Below, piece by piece: positions 13,768 through 22,440 of a stretch of DNA of 37,744 nucleotides (positions are counted from its first letter, which is position 1; every line of letters begins with the position of its first letter). Location of the stretch: the NCBI GenBank assembly GCA_964242895.1, contig CAXTBN010000027.1, positions 1 to 37,744 of the forward strand, written 5' to 3'. The DNA is from JASLDZ01 sp964242895 (lineage in GTDB: Bacteria > Pseudomonadota > Alphaproteobacteria > Caulobacterales > Caulobacteraceae). Under the pieces are notes generated by a model, which saw only the letters and a list, made by a program, of their open reading frames with translations, was not told the DNA's origin and ran no database searches. Position numbers and translations under genes: made by a program.

Positions 13768-15653
13768 GCGTGCGCGGCTCCGCCCCCAGCCGCCGCACCC
13801 GCGCCCGCGAGGACGACGGCGAGCTCAAGGTCACCCTCGCGGGCGTGCTGCGCGACGTGTTCCAGCTCCTGCTGCGCTCGGAGGCGGCGGGGTTGGGCTG
13901 GCGGCTGGCCGTCGCCATCGGGCTGACGGTGACGGGCAAGATGGCGGGCGTGCTGGCGCCCCTGCTGCTCGGCCGCGCGGTGACGGCGCTGGGCGCCGGG
14001 CGAGGCGCGGCGGTGCAGGTGGGGCTCGGCTTCGCGGGGCTGGCGCTCGGCTGGTCGCTGATCCGCTTCTTCGCCTCGGCGGCGCCGCAGGTGCGCGACA
14101 TCGTCCTCGGCCCCGTGGCGCAGGCGGCGCAGCGCCGCGCCGCGTCCGAGACCTTCGCGCACGCGCTCAATCTCGGGCTCGACTTTCACCAGACCAAGCG
14201 CACCGGCTCCCTGTCGCGCACCGTCGACCGGGGCTCGCGCGCCGTCGATTTCCTGCTGCGCGTGCTGCTGTTCAACCTGACGCCCACGGCGCTGGAGCTG
14301 GTGTTCGCCGCCGGCGTGCTGGCCAAGGTCTACGACTGGCGCTTCGCGGCGGCGGCCGTGGCGACGGTGGCCGTGTACGGCGGCCTGACCTTCGTCATCT
14401 CCGACTGGCGCATCGGCCAGCGTCGGCTGCTCAACGAGGCGGACAGCGAGGCCTCGGGCCGCTCGGTGGACGCGCTGCTGAATTACGAGACGGTGAAGAG
14501 CTTCGGCGCGGAGGCGCGCGCCGCGGAAGACTACCGCCGCGCGCTCGCCGCCTACGGCCGGGCCGAGGAGAAGGTGAACCTCTCGCTCGCCGTGCTGAAC
14601 CTGGCCCAGGGCCTGATCCAGGGCGTCGGGCTGGCGGCCATGGCGGTGCTCGCCGGGCTGGAGGTGGCGGACGGACGCCTGGGCGTCGGCGGCGTCACGG
14701 CCGCCATCCTGATCATGGTGCAGCTTTACCAGCCGCTGAACATCCTGGGTTTCGCCTACCGCGAGGTGCGCCAGTCGATGATCGACATGGAGAGCATGCT
14801 CGCGCTGCGCCGCACGGAGCCCGACATCGTGGAGACCGCCGACGCGGTGGACCTGCCCCCCGCGCCCGCCGGCCGCGGGGGCGCGCTCGCCTTCGAGCAC
14901 GTCGGCTTCCGTCACACGGCGCGCAGCCAGGGGCTGGAGGACGTGAGCTTCATCGTTCGGCCGGGCTCCACGGTCGCCCTGGTCGGCCCCTCCGGCGCGG
15001 GCAAGACGACGCTGGTGCGCCTGGCCATGCGGCTGGTGGAGCCGCAGGGCGGCCGCGTGACGCTCGACGGCGTCGACCTGCGGCGGCTCAAGCTGCCGGC
15101 GCTGCGCCACGCGGTGGCGCTGGTGCCGCAGGACGTGGCGCTGTTCAACGACACGCTCCGCGCCAACCTGGCCTACGCCCGGCCGGAGGCCTCGCTTGCC
15201 GAGGTCTTCGCCGCCGCCGAGGCTGCCGAGTTGGGCGCCTTCCTCGACGGCCTGCCCGAGGGGCTGGAGACCAAGGTGGGCGAGCGCGGACTCAAGCTCT
15301 CCGGCGGCGAGCGACAGCGCGTCGGGCTGGCGCGCGCGCTGCTGGCCGATCCCCGCGTGCTGATCCTCGACGAGGCCACCAGCGCGCTGGACAGCCGCAC
15401 GGAGGCGGCGATCCAGGCGACGCTGCGGCGCGCCAAGGCGGGGCGGACGGTGCTGGTGGTGGCGCACCGCCTGTCCACCGTCGCCGACGCCGACCAGATC
15501 CTGGTGGTCCGCGCGGGCCGCATCGCCGAGCGCGGCACGCACGCCGAGCTCCTGGCGCTGGACGGCGACTACGCGGCCCTGTGGCGCAAGCAGGTGCGCG
15601 GCGGCCCCGACGCGGCGGACGAGGCGGAGGCGCTCCTGCCGGCCGCCGAGTAG
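13764..15653 (+). CDS. Atm1/HMT1-type ABC exporter (fused membrane and ATPase domains)
   Basis: The 629-residue half-transporter has six membrane helices (about 40-330) and a C-terminal ATPase with GPSGAGKTT as Walker A, LKLSGGERQR as signature, VLILDEATSALD as Walker B and VVAHRLST as H-loop. Motifs of the Atm1/ABCB7 branch are LNYETVKSFGAE and FAYREVRQSMIDMESM, and the linker after them. Bacterial Atm1 proteins export glutathione conjugates or metal-thiol complexes and confer heavy-metal tolerance. The GTG at 13764 overlaps the lipoprotein stop (GTGA); a second GTG two codons on is equally possible. It ends one base before a convergent gene. Substrate not shown by the sequence. Confidence 0.9.
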   Translation: MSVRGSAPSRRTRAREDDGELKVTLAGVLRDVFQLLLRSEAAGLGWRLAVAIGLTVTGKMAGVLAPLLLGRAVTALGAGRGAAVQVGLGFAGLALGWSLIRFFASAAPQVRDIVLGPVAQAAQRRAASETFAHALNLGLDFHQTKRTGSLSRTVDRGSRAVDFLLRVLLFNLTPTALELVFAAGVLAKVYDWRFAAAAVATVAVYGGLTFVISDWRIGQRRLLNEADSEASGRSVDALLNYETVKSFGAEARAAEDYRRALAAYGRAEEKVNLSLAVLNLAQGLIQGVGLAAMAVLAGLEVADGRLGVGGVTAAILIMVQLYQPLNILGFAYREVRQSMIDMESMLALRRTEPDIVETADAVDLPPAPAGRGGALAFEHVGFRHTARSQGLEDVSFIVRPGSTVALVGPSGAGKTTLVRLAMRLVEPQGGRVTLDGVDLRRLKLPALRHAVALVPQDVALFNDTLRANLAYARPEASLAEVFAAAEAAELGAFLDGLPEGLETKVGERGLKLSGGERQRVGLARALLADPRVLILDEATSALDSRTEAAIQATLRRAKAGRTVLVVAHRLSTVADADQILVVRAGRIAERGTHAELLALDGDYAALWRKQVRGGPDAADEAEALLPAAE

Positions 15654-15654
15654 G

Positions 15655-16314
15655 TCAGGCCGCCGCGGTCTCGGCGGGTGACGCGAAGGCGCCGCGCCGG
15701 AACTGGGCGTAGAGTCCGACGCTCAGCGCCGCCACGACCAGGCACCACACCGATGTGAGCGCGTAGGCCTTCACCGCGAGCACGACGGCGAAGCCCAGCA
15801 GCGCCCCGGCCCCGAACAGGCGCACACCGCGGCGGCTCGACAGCAGCGGCGCCCCGCAGGTCGGCAGGGCGTAGGTGAAGGCGACCCACGGGTGGTTGGT
15901 CACCGGGTTGCGGAAGGCCAGGCACCGCCCCTCCACCGCCACCGACGAGGGCGCGACCAGGAGGCCGTGCGCCGCCCACAGCCCCAGCGCCACGCCCACC
16001 CCCGCCAGCGCCCACATGCCCGCCCGCCGGCGCGGGTCGGGCTCCACCAGGGCGACGGCGGGGGCCAGGATCATGGGCAGCAGGCTCTGCGCGTAGAGCA
16101 TGAACAGGAACGCGGCGTCGCGCGTGGCCGCGGGGCTGAGCCGCCCGTCCACGCCCAGCCAGACGAAGCCTTCGGTGAGCTGGTGGGCGGCGAACAACAG
16201 CGGCAGCGCCGCGAGCGGCAACGCCCGCGGCTCGCGCGCCTGCGCCAGGGTCGCGACACCGACCGCCCCGATCACGGCCGCGGCGGTGAAGTCGGCGGGA
16301 GCCGAGAAGCACAT
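15655..16314 (-). CDS. DUF6629-type multipass membrane protein
   Basis: The 219-residue product begins MCFSAPADF, the N-terminal signature of a family of integral membrane proteins of unknown function (I recall it as DUF6629). About seven hydrophobic segments are visible, with HQLTEGFVWLG in the second, NPVTNHPWVAFTYALPTCG in a loop, and an Arg-rich end. No catalytic motif can be named. It is convergent with the ABC gene and lies 40 bases downstream of ubiG on the same strand, so it may be read through from ubiG. Confidence 0.75.
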   Translation of the reverse strand: MCFSAPADFTAAAVIGAVGVATLAQAREPRALPLAALPLLFAAHQLTEGFVWLGVDGRLSPAATRDAAFLFMLYAQSLLPMILAPAVALVEPDPRRRAGMWALAGVGVALGLWAAHGLLVAPSSVAVEGRCLAFRNPVTNHPWVAFTYALPTCGAPLLSSRRGVRLFGAGALLGFAVVLAVKAYALTSVWCLVVAALSVGLYAQFRRGAFASPAETAAA

Positions 16315-16353
16315 CGACCCACCGTGACATGGCTTCGGCCGGCCGGGAAAGCC

Positions 16354-17145
16354 CTAGGCTGTCGGAAGCGCCTCGAGCCGCAGGGGAGCGGGCGCGCGCT
16401 CCACCACCATCATGTAGTTCACGTCCGCGTCGTCGGAGAGCCGCCAGCTGTCCGACAGCGGCCGATACGTCACCCCCACCGGCCCGCGCATCCTCACGCC
16501 CGGCTCGTCGGCCAGGAAGGCGCGCAGCTCCTCGGGCCGCAGGAACTTGCGCCAGTCGTGGGCGCCGCGGGGCAGCCAGCGCAGCACGTATTCCGCCCCG
16601 ACCTTGGCGAGCGCCAGCGCCTTGAGCGTGCGGTTGAGCGTGGCCACGACCATGGCGCCGCCGGGCGCCACCAAGCGCGCGGTGTCGCGCAAGTAGGCGC
16701 CGGGCTCGGCCACGTGCTCGATCACCTCCATGTTGAGCACGAGGTCGAACGGCCGCTCGGCCGCGTCCAGCAGGCTCTCGGCGGTGGCGCAGCGGTAATC
16801 GATCGCCAGCCCCTGCGCGTCGGCGTGGGCGCGCGCCGTGCCGATGTTGCGCGCGGAGGCGTCCACGCCCGTCACCGCGAAGCCGAGCCGCGTCATGGGC
16901 TCGCTGAGCAGGCCGCCTCCGCAGCCGATGTCCAGCAAGCGCAGGCCCTCGAACGGCCGCACGGCGGCCGGATCGCGGCCGAAGCGGTCCAGCGCCAGCT
17001 CGCGCACGAACTGGAGGCGCGTGGGGTTGAAGCGGTGCAGGGGCGCGAACTTGCCGCGCGGATCCCACCACTCGGCGGCGATGCGGCTGAAGGCCTCCAC
17101 CTCCGAGGCGTCCACGCTCGCGCCTGCGGCCAGCACTTCGCTCAT
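16354..17145 (-). CDS. ubiG: UbiG, bifunctional O-methyltransferase of ubiquinone synthesis
   Basis: UbiG performs both O-methylation steps of ubiquinone biosynthesis at the cytoplasmic membrane face. The 263-residue product shows the family N-terminus FSRIAAEWWDPRGKFAPLHRFNPTR (spanning residues 19-43), the SAM-binding LLDIGCGGGLLSEPM (about 72-86), VTGVDAS, and LNMEVIEHV, then GGAMVVATLNRTLKA and DWRKFLRPEEL. The ATG at 17145 matches known UbiG starts; an extension of ten residues to 17175 is open but lacks support. The neighbouring lysC gene is divergent with about 80 bases between. Confidence 0.96.
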   Translation of the reverse strand: MSEVLAAGASVDASEVEAFSRIAAEWWDPRGKFAPLHRFNPTRLQFVRELALDRFGRDPAAVRPFEGLRLLDIGCGGGLLSEPMTRLGFAVTGVDASARNIGTARAHADAQGLAIDYRCATAESLLDAAERPFDLVLNMEVIEHVAEPGAYLRDTARLVAPGGAMVVATLNRTLKALALAKVGAEYVLRWLPRGAHDWRKFLRPEELRAFLADEPGVRMRGPVGVTYRPLSDSWRLSDDADVNYMMVVERAPAPLRLEALPTA

Positions 17146-17223
17146 CGGGCGTCGCTCATGAAGGCGATGTAGCACGGCGGGGCTGGGAGCGGAGCGCGGC
17201 CGTTGCTAGACGCAGCGCCGACC

Positions 17224-18489
17224 ATGTCCTCGCGCCTCGTCATGAAGTTCGGCGGCACCTCCGTGGCCGACCTGGAGCGCATCGCCCACGTGGGTCGCCT
17301 CGTGGCCGCCGAGGCGCGCCCTGGGCGGGGGATCGCCGTGGTGGTCAGCGCCATGAGCGGCGAGACCAACAAGCTGGTCGCCTGGACCGACACCATCGGC
17401 CCCGCCGCGCCCGGCCTGCCGCCCTCCGACGACGAGTACGACGTGGTGGTGGCCTCCGGCGAGCAGGTGGTCGCGGGCCTCCTGGCCATGACGCTGCGCG
17501 CCATGGGGCTGAACGCGCGCTCCTGGCTCGGCTGGCAGGCGCCCATCCTGTGCGACGATGCCCACGGCCGCGCCCGCATCGACGACATCCCCGCCGACGC
17601 CTTGGGCGCGGCCGTGGACGGGGGGCAGATCGCCGTGCTCGCCGGGTTCCAGGGCGTGACCATGGACGGCCGCATCACCACGCTCGGCCGCGGCGGCTCG
17701 GACACCTCCGCCGTCGCCATCGCCGCCGCCCTCAAGGCGGAGCGCTGCGACATCTACACCGACGTGGACGGCGTCTACACCACCGACCCCCGCATCGAGC
17801 GCCGCGCCCGCCGCATCCCGCGCATCTCCTACGAGGAGATGCTGGAGATGGCGTCGCTGGGCGCCAAGGTGCTGCAGACCCGCTCCGTGGAGCTGGCCAT
17901 GGCCCAGCGCGTGCCCGTGCGCGTGCTGAGCTCGTTCACCGAACCCGAAGATCTGGCGCGGGCGGCGAACGACGTCGGCACCGTCGTCTGCGACGAGGAG
18001 ACCATCGTGGAGAAGCGCATCGTCTCGGGCGTGGCCTACAGCCGCGACGAGGCCAAGATCACCCTGTTCGGCTTGCCCGATCATCCAGGGATCAGCCAGA
18101 AGATCTTCGCCGGCCTGGCCGACGCCAACGTCAACGTGGACATGATCGTGCAGTCGCGCGCGCGCCACGCCGACGTGGCCAACATGAGCTTCACCGTCGG
18201 CAAGCGCGACGCGCAGCGCACCATGGAGATCGTGCGCGAGCATCAGGCCGAGATCGGCTTCGAGGGCGCGGAGCTCGACGAGGAGGTGTCCAAGGTCAGC
18301 GTGGTGGGCGTGGGCATGCGCAGCCACACGGGTGTGGCCAAGACCATGTTCGGCGCCCTGGCCGAGCGCGGCGTCAACATCCAGGTGATCTCGACCTCCG
18401 AGATCAAGATCAGCGTGCTGATCGAGGCCGCCTACACCGAGCTGGCGGTCCGCGCGCTGCACGCCGCCTACGGCCTGGGGAGCGAGTGA
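17224..18489 (+). CDS. lysC: Aspartate kinase
   Basis: This enzyme phosphorylates aspartate at the head of the lysine, threonine and methionine pathway. The 421-residue product has the kinase domain with KFGGTS (residues 8-13), then ASGEQVVAGLLA, LGRGGSDTSAVAIAAAL and CDIYTDVDGVYTTDPR. Two ACT domains follow (about 265-340 and 345-420), with DEAKITLFGLPDHPG and VSVVGVGMRSHTGVA, which bind the feedback amino acids. Length and order match the monofunctional lysine/threonine-sensitive class. The ATG at 17224 was chosen; an upstream TTG at 17203 is less likely. In alphaproteobacteria this gene often sits beside ubiG, as here. Confidence 0.97.
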   Translation: MSSRLVMKFGGTSVADLERIAHVGRLVAAEARPGRGIAVVVSAMSGETNKLVAWTDTIGPAAPGLPPSDDEYDVVVASGEQVVAGLLAMTLRAMGLNARSWLGWQAPILCDDAHGRARIDDIPADALGAAVDGGQIAVLAGFQGVTMDGRITTLGRGGSDTSAVAIAAALKAERCDIYTDVDGVYTTDPRIERRARRIPRISYEEMLEMASLGAKVLQTRSVELAMAQRVPVRVLSSFTEPEDLARAANDVGTVVCDEETIVEKRIVSGVAYSRDEAKITLFGLPDHPGISQKIFAGLADANVNVDMIVQSRARHADVANMSFTVGKRDAQRTMEIVREHQAEIGFEGAELDEEVSKVSVVGVGMRSHTGVAKTMFGALAERGVNIQVISTSEIKISVLIEAAYTELAVRALHAAYGLGSE

Positions 18490-18503
18490 GCCTTCGCCGC
18501 TGG

Positions 18504-19046
18504 TCAGACCGCGGCCACCTGGGCCAGCAGCGGCGCCAGCTCGGCGGGATCGATGCGCTGCGCCGCGCAGATGCGGTGCGCCAGGCTCACCACCACGGGC
18601 CAGTCGCGCCGCACCACCTCCCGCGCCAGGTCCGAGGCGCGCCAGCGGTCCGCGCCGTACGACATCACGGCCACGTCGATGAGCTCGGCGTCGCAGCCGC
18701 AGCCGTCGGGGCCGTTCAGCCCGTGGAAGCGGCTCGCGCCGGAGGCTCCGACCGCCGCCGCGTGGGTCAGGGCCTCGACGCCGCCGAGCAGGAAGGCGGT
18801 CACGCGCGTGGGGTCCGCCCGCCGCTCTCCCCCGATCAGCGCCTCGAAGACGTCGGCCCACGCTTTCGGCTCCGGCGACTCGAGATCCACCGGACGTTCC
18901 GGCGGGGCTTCGCCGAGCACGGCCTTGAGCACGGCGGCGTGACCGGCTTCGTGGAGGGCGACGTGGAAGAACAGGGCGACCTCCCTAGGCGGCTCGGCGG
19001 GCGGCTCCGCCCTGCGCGCTCTTCCGGCGCCGCGCGCGCCTGTCAA
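18504..19046 (-). CDS. HEAGH-motif protein, possible zinc-dependent hydrolase or remnant
   Basis: The 180-residue frame contains HVALHEAGHAAVLKAVLG near residue 28, an HExxH motif as in zinc peptidases of the M41 type, and later FLLGGVEALTHAAAVGASG, which could be the helix that brings the third ligand. A GCGCD cluster follows at about 114-118. No membrane helix is seen. The start is uncertain: only a TTG at 19046 opens the frame fully and no clear ribosome-binding site precedes it. It is convergent with lysC and divergent from the glycosyltransferase gene by 17 bases. Peptidase function is inferred from one motif only; the rest is unrecognised. Confidence 0.55.
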   Translation of the reverse strand: MTGARGAGRARRAEPPAEPPREVALFFHVALHEAGHAAVLKAVLGEAPPERPVDLESPEPKAWADVFEALIGGERRADPTRVTAFLLGGVEALTHAAAVGASGASRFHGLNGPDGCGCDAELIDVAVMSYGADRWRASDLAREVVRRDWPVVVSLAHRICAAQRIDPAELAPLLAQVAAV

Positions 19047-19063
19047 GCGCGAGGACGTCGGGA

Positions 19064-20158
19064 GTGAGGCCTTCCGTCTGGCCCTGGCGACAAGGCGTCG
19101 TCGCGTCGGCGGTCGCAGCTCCAGCCGCGACGCCCCACGAACCCGAGGCCGCGCCGGAGCCGCAGACGGCGGCCTGGGCGCAGGCGCACGTGAACTTCTG
19201 GGCGGCGCGCACCCGGTTGACGGCCGCCGACTACGCCGACGGGTTGCGCCATCTGAACGCCGTCAAGCACGACCTGTACGTGTTCGACATCGACGGGGCG
19301 GACGTGAACGTGCGCGAGAAGCACGTGCACCATCCGCTGGCCTTCAACCGCCGCATCGAGCACTTCCGCGTGCACCTCTACCGCGACCACCTGCGAGAAG
19401 CGGCGGCGCGGGCGCAGCTGCCGCGGCCCGTGTCGGTGGGCGTGATCGTGGGCGACCTCGCGCGCGACGTGAACCCGCTCTTGCCCGTCTTCGCCTACCA
19501 GAAGCGCGTCGGGGAGCCCTGGCTGCTGCTGCCGGACGTGGAGATGCTCGAGCTCCGCTTCTACGAGGAGGAGACGCCCGACTCCAGCACCGGCCCGAAG
19601 CTTGATCGGGTGGTGTTCAGCGGCTCCTCGACGGGCAAGGCGCTGGACGAGGAGGCCGTCCGGAACGACGCCAGCGAGCGCTTGCGGTACGCGGCGCGCT
19701 TCGTCGGCGATCCGCAGGTGGAGTTCAGCATAGGGCGCGCATCCGAATGCGTGTCGCCCGAAGCGGAGGCGGCGCTGAAGGTCAAGCCGTACTTCCGCCG
19801 GGTGGACTGGGCCGAGCAGCTGACCCGGCGCTACGTCCTGTCGCTGGACGGCAACGGCGCCACCTGCTCGCGCGTGGTGCGCACGTTGCGCTCGCGGTCG
19901 TGCCTGGTGAAACAGGCGTCCGACAACCTCCTGTTCTACTTCGCCGGCCTGCTGCCCTGGCGCCACTTCATCCCCGTGGACGACGAGGAGGAGCTCGCCC
20001 GGCTGGCCCCGATGATCACCCGGACGGACTTCCCGTCGGAGGCGATCTGCGACGACGCCAACGCCTTCTGTCGAGACAACCTGAACCGGGCGGCGGTGGT
20101 CGACTACACGGCCGCCCTGCTGGGCGGGTTCAGCGCGCAGTATCTCGCGCGCCTCTGA
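19064..20158 (+). CDS. Glycosyltransferase family 90 (LpsA/CAP10-like) protein
   Basis: The 364-residue product matches the GT90 fold in its C-terminal half: RRYVLSLDGNG near residue 260, SRSCLVKQASDN, then LLPWRHFIPVDDEEELARL and a final Asn-Ala-helix ending. The motif of substrate-binding PW-x-HFIPV is diagnostic. Such enzymes transfer sugars, often xylose or glucose, onto lipopolysaccharide or capsule. There is no membrane helix, so it would work in the cytoplasm or peripherally. GTG at 19064 has GAGG nine bases upstream. It ends just before a hairpin. Family is fairly sure, acceptor unknown. Confidence 0.75.
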   Translation: MRPSVWPWRQGVVASAVAAPAATPHEPEAAPEPQTAAWAQAHVNFWAARTRLTAADYADGLRHLNAVKHDLYVFDIDGADVNVREKHVHHPLAFNRRIEHFRVHLYRDHLREAAARAQLPRPVSVGVIVGDLARDVNPLLPVFAYQKRVGEPWLLLPDVEMLELRFYEEETPDSSTGPKLDRVVFSGSSTGKALDEEAVRNDASERLRYAARFVGDPQVEFSIGRASECVSPEAEAALKVKPYFRRVDWAEQLTRRYVLSLDGNGATCSRVVRTLRSRSCLVKQASDNLLFYFAGLLPWRHFIPVDDEEELARLAPMITRTDFPSEAICDDANAFCRDNLNRAAVVDYTAALLGGFSAQYLARL

Positions 20159-20161
20159 GGA

Positions 20162-20179
20162 CGCCGTCAACCGACGGCG
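20162..20179 (+). terminator. Hairpin after the GT90 gene
   Basis: A perfect 7-bp stem, CGCCGTC / GACGGCG, with an AACC loop starts four bases after the stop codon. No T-run follows, so termination strength is uncertain. Confidence 0.5.
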
Positions 20180-20271
20180 ACCAAGGGGCTAGCGTCCGCT
20201 CCGACCCGCTTAAGACGCTCAAATGAGAAATCTTTTCCGTCCGGGCGAACCGCGCGCCGGTCGCGGGGTTG

Positions 20272-20318
20272 AGCTGTCGAGGGGGGACGCGACAGCTGCG
20301 ATCCGCTCCTGCGGAGCG
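20272..20318 (+). promoter_or_regulatory. Two hairpins in the leader of the ferritin-like gene, one covering its ribosome-binding site
   Basis: The first inverted repeat pairs AGCTGTCG (20272-20279) with CGACAGCT (20290-20297). The second pairs CGCTCC (20304-20309) with GGAGCG (20313-20318), and its right arm contains the GGAG that serves the ATG at 20325. Folding would hide the ribosome-binding site. Both structures are seen in sequence; a regulatory effect such as temperature or protein control is inference. Confidence 0.4.
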
Positions 20319-20324
20319 AGCACC

Positions 20325-21215
20325 ATGACGGAACACGAGATCCCTGGCGTCGGGCTGCCCAGCGTCGATGTTCCGGAGTCGGAGTCGCGGCGTTTCGGCC
20401 TGAAGAGCGGCTTGGCGCTCGCGGCGGCGGTGGCGGCGGGCGGTGCGGCCTCAAGCCCGGCGCAGGCCCAGGTCGCGACGATCACCGACGTCGCCATCCT
20501 GAACTTCGCCCTGAACCTGGAGTACCTCGAGGCCGAGTACTACCTGCGCGGGCTGACGGGCTCCGGCCTGACCGCGGCCGAGACGTCGGGCGTCGGCACG
20601 CTCGGGACCGTCACAGGCGGCCGCCAGGTGCCGTTCACCGACACGGCCATCCAGCAGCAGCTCGCCGAGATCACCGCCGACGAGCGCGGCCACACCAACT
20701 TCGTCCGCGCCGCCCTTGGCTCCCAGGCGATCGCGCGGCCGTCGATCGACTTCACCGACGCGTTCAACGCGATGGGCGTGGCGGCCGGGATCGGCCCGTT
20801 CGACCCCTTCGCCACCCAGACGGGCTTCATCCTGGGCGGCCTCCTGTTCTGCGAGGCCGGACAGACGGCCTACAAGGGCTCGGCCCGCTTCCTTCAGAAC
20901 AAGTCGATCCTCGACTCCGCCGCCGGTCTCCAGGCGGTCGAGGCCTACCAGTCGGGCATTCTCAAGGTGCTGACCTACCAGGCCGGCGCGCAGGCGATCG
21001 CCAATTACAACGCCGCCGTGGCCGTCAAGAACCAGCTGGGAGGCGTCGGCGACCAGCCGATCGTCATGAACGGCGTGTCCAACCTCGTGCCGACCGACGC
21101 CAACAGCATCGCGTTCGGACGCACGCCGGCGCAGATCCTCGCCATCGTTTACGAGGGTGGAGCGGCCAACAACTACGGCTTCTTCCCGCAACGCGTGAAC
21201 GGCACGATCCGCTAG
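20325..21215 (+). CDS. Exported ferritin-like domain protein (desiccation-related PCC13-62 family)
   Basis: The 296-residue product carries a signal sequence with a twin-arginine-like motif, SRRFGLKSG, followed by a hydrophobic stretch and AQAQ as a likely cleavage site (about residue 50). The mature part is a four-helix ferritin-like fold (Ferritin_2 type): LNFALNLEYLEAEYYLRGL, EITADERGHTNFVRAAL and FCEAGQTAYKGSARFL contain the Glu and His residues that bind metal in this family. Relatives are linked to desiccation and oxidative stress tolerance. The ATG at 20325 has GGAG eight bases upstream and gives a normal signal peptide; a longer reading from 20223 is less likely. Closed by a strong hairpin. 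Confidence 0.85.
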   Translation: MTEHEIPGVGLPSVDVPESESRRFGLKSGLALAAAVAAGGAASSPAQAQVATITDVAILNFALNLEYLEAEYYLRGLTGSGLTAAETSGVGTLGTVTGGRQVPFTDTAIQQQLAEITADERGHTNFVRAALGSQAIARPSIDFTDAFNAMGVAAGIGPFDPFATQTGFILGGLLFCEAGQTAYKGSARFLQNKSILDSAAGLQAVEAYQSGILKVLTYQAGAQAIANYNAAVAVKNQLGGVGDQPIVMNGVSNLVPTDANSIAFGRTPAQILAIVYEGGAANNYGFFPQRVNGTIR

Positions 21216-21221
21216 CGGGAT

Positions 21222-21246
21222 GGCGGCGGCCCCCGCGGCCGCCGCC
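21222..21246. terminator. Strong 10-bp hairpin between the ferritin-like gene and trxB
   Basis: GGCGGCGGCC and GGCCGCCGCC enclose a 5-base loop between two convergent genes. The stem is very stable, without a clear T-tract on either side. Confidence 0.6.
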
Positions 21247-21254
21247 GGACCGTC

Positions 21255-22259
21255 TCACCAGACGGCGATCTTCTTCGCTTCCTGGTGGCTGATGTGGTGG
21301 TGGGCGCGGTCGTGGTCCTCCTCGGCGAGGAGGCGCGCGGCCTCCAGCGCCGCCATGCAGCCCATGCCCGCCGCGGTGACGGCCTGTCGGTAGACGTCGT
21401 CGGTGACGTCGCCCGCGGCGAACACGCCCTTGATGTCGGTCGAGGTCTTGCCCGGGTGCACGTGCAGGTAGCCCGCGCTGTCCATCGGCAACTGGCCCTT
21501 GAACAGCGACGACGCCGGCGCGTGGCCGATGGCGACGAACACGCCGTCGACCTCGACCTCGTGCGGTTCGCCGGTGACGCGGTGCTTCAGCCGCACGCCC
21601 GTGACGCCGTCCGGGGGCGAGGGGCCGCCCAGCACCTCGTCGACCTCCCGGTCCCACAGCACCTCGACCTTGGGGTGCGCGAACAGGCGCTCCTGCAGGA
21701 TCTTCTCGGCGCGCAACTCGTCGCGGCGGTGGATCAGCGTGACCTTCTCGGCGAAGCTCGTGAGGAACAGCGCCTCCTCCACCGCCGTGTTGCCGCCGCC
21801 GACCACGGCCACGCGCCTGCCGCGGTAGAAGGGAGCGTCGCAGGTGGCGCAGGCCGAGACGCCAAAGCCGCGGTACCTCTGCTCGCTGTCCAGCCCCAGC
21901 CAGCGCGCCTGCGCGCCCGTGGCGATCACCAGCGTCTCGGCCAGGAGCTCCTCGCCGCTGTCCAGCTTCAGGCGGAAAGGGCGGTGCTTCAGGTCGGCCT
22001 CGACCACAAGGTCGTTGATGAACTCCGTGCCCACGTGCTCGGCCTGGGCGCTCATCTGCTCCATCAGCCACGGGCCCTGGATCACGTCGGCGAAGCCCGG
22101 GTAGTTCTCCACGTCGGTGGTGATGGTCAGCTGTCCGCCCGGCTCCAGACCGCGGATCAGCACGGGCTTCAGCAGCGCGCGGGCGGCGTAGATGGCGGCG
22201 GTGTAGCCGGCCGGGCCGGAGCCGATGATGGCGACGCGGACGGGGCGGGGGTCGGACAC
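21255..22259 (-). CDS. trxB: Thioredoxin-disulfide reductase
   Basis: This FAD enzyme uses NADPH to reduce thioredoxin in the cytoplasm. The 334-residue product has the FAD motif GSGPAG (13-18), GGQLTITTDVENYPGF, the redox pair CATC (Cys137 and Cys140), the NADPH motif GGGNTA (154-159) and the final FAD stretch GVFAAGDVTDDVYRQAVTAAGMGCMAA. Length is normal for the bacterial low-molecular-weight class. The start is taken as GTG at 22259, since the first beta strand begins within nine residues; the frame stays open to 22484 without a better start. It is convergent with the ferritin-like gene. The His-rich end (DHDRAHHHISHQEAKK) is common in alphaproteobacterial members. Confidence 0.96.
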   Translation of the reverse strand: MSDPRPVRVAIIGSGPAGYTAAIYAARALLKPVLIRGLEPGGQLTITTDVENYPGFADVIQGPWLMEQMSAQAEHVGTEFINDLVVEADLKHRPFRLKLDSGEELLAETLVIATGAQARWLGLDSEQRYRGFGVSACATCDAPFYRGRRVAVVGGGNTAVEEALFLTSFAEKVTLIHRRDELRAEKILQERLFAHPKVEVLWDREVDEVLGGPSPPDGVTGVRLKHRVTGEPHEVEVDGVFVAIGHAPASSLFKGQLPMDSAGYLHVHPGKTSTDIKGVFAAGDVTDDVYRQAVTAAGMGCMAALEAARLLAEEDHDRAHHHISHQEAKKIAVW

Positions 22260-22440
22260 GGGGCGGAGTCTCGCGGGGCGGGAAGCCGCGTCATGTAGGC
22301 GCGATTCAGCGTCGCCGCGAGCGGGCCGCGTTGCCTGCGCACGGCTCCGCTGATAGCCGTTCGCCTTCCGGTCACCGCCCCGAGGCTGTCCCCTGTCGAC
22401 CCACCCACCCTCAGCGAAGCGGCCCCGTCGCGGGCTCCTG

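Noticed and set aside
15569..17071. Long minus-strand Arg/Ala-rich frame over DUF6629 and ubiG
   Set aside because: It is an out-of-frame reading of two recognisable genes on the same strand; a frameshifted fusion is not needed to explain it.
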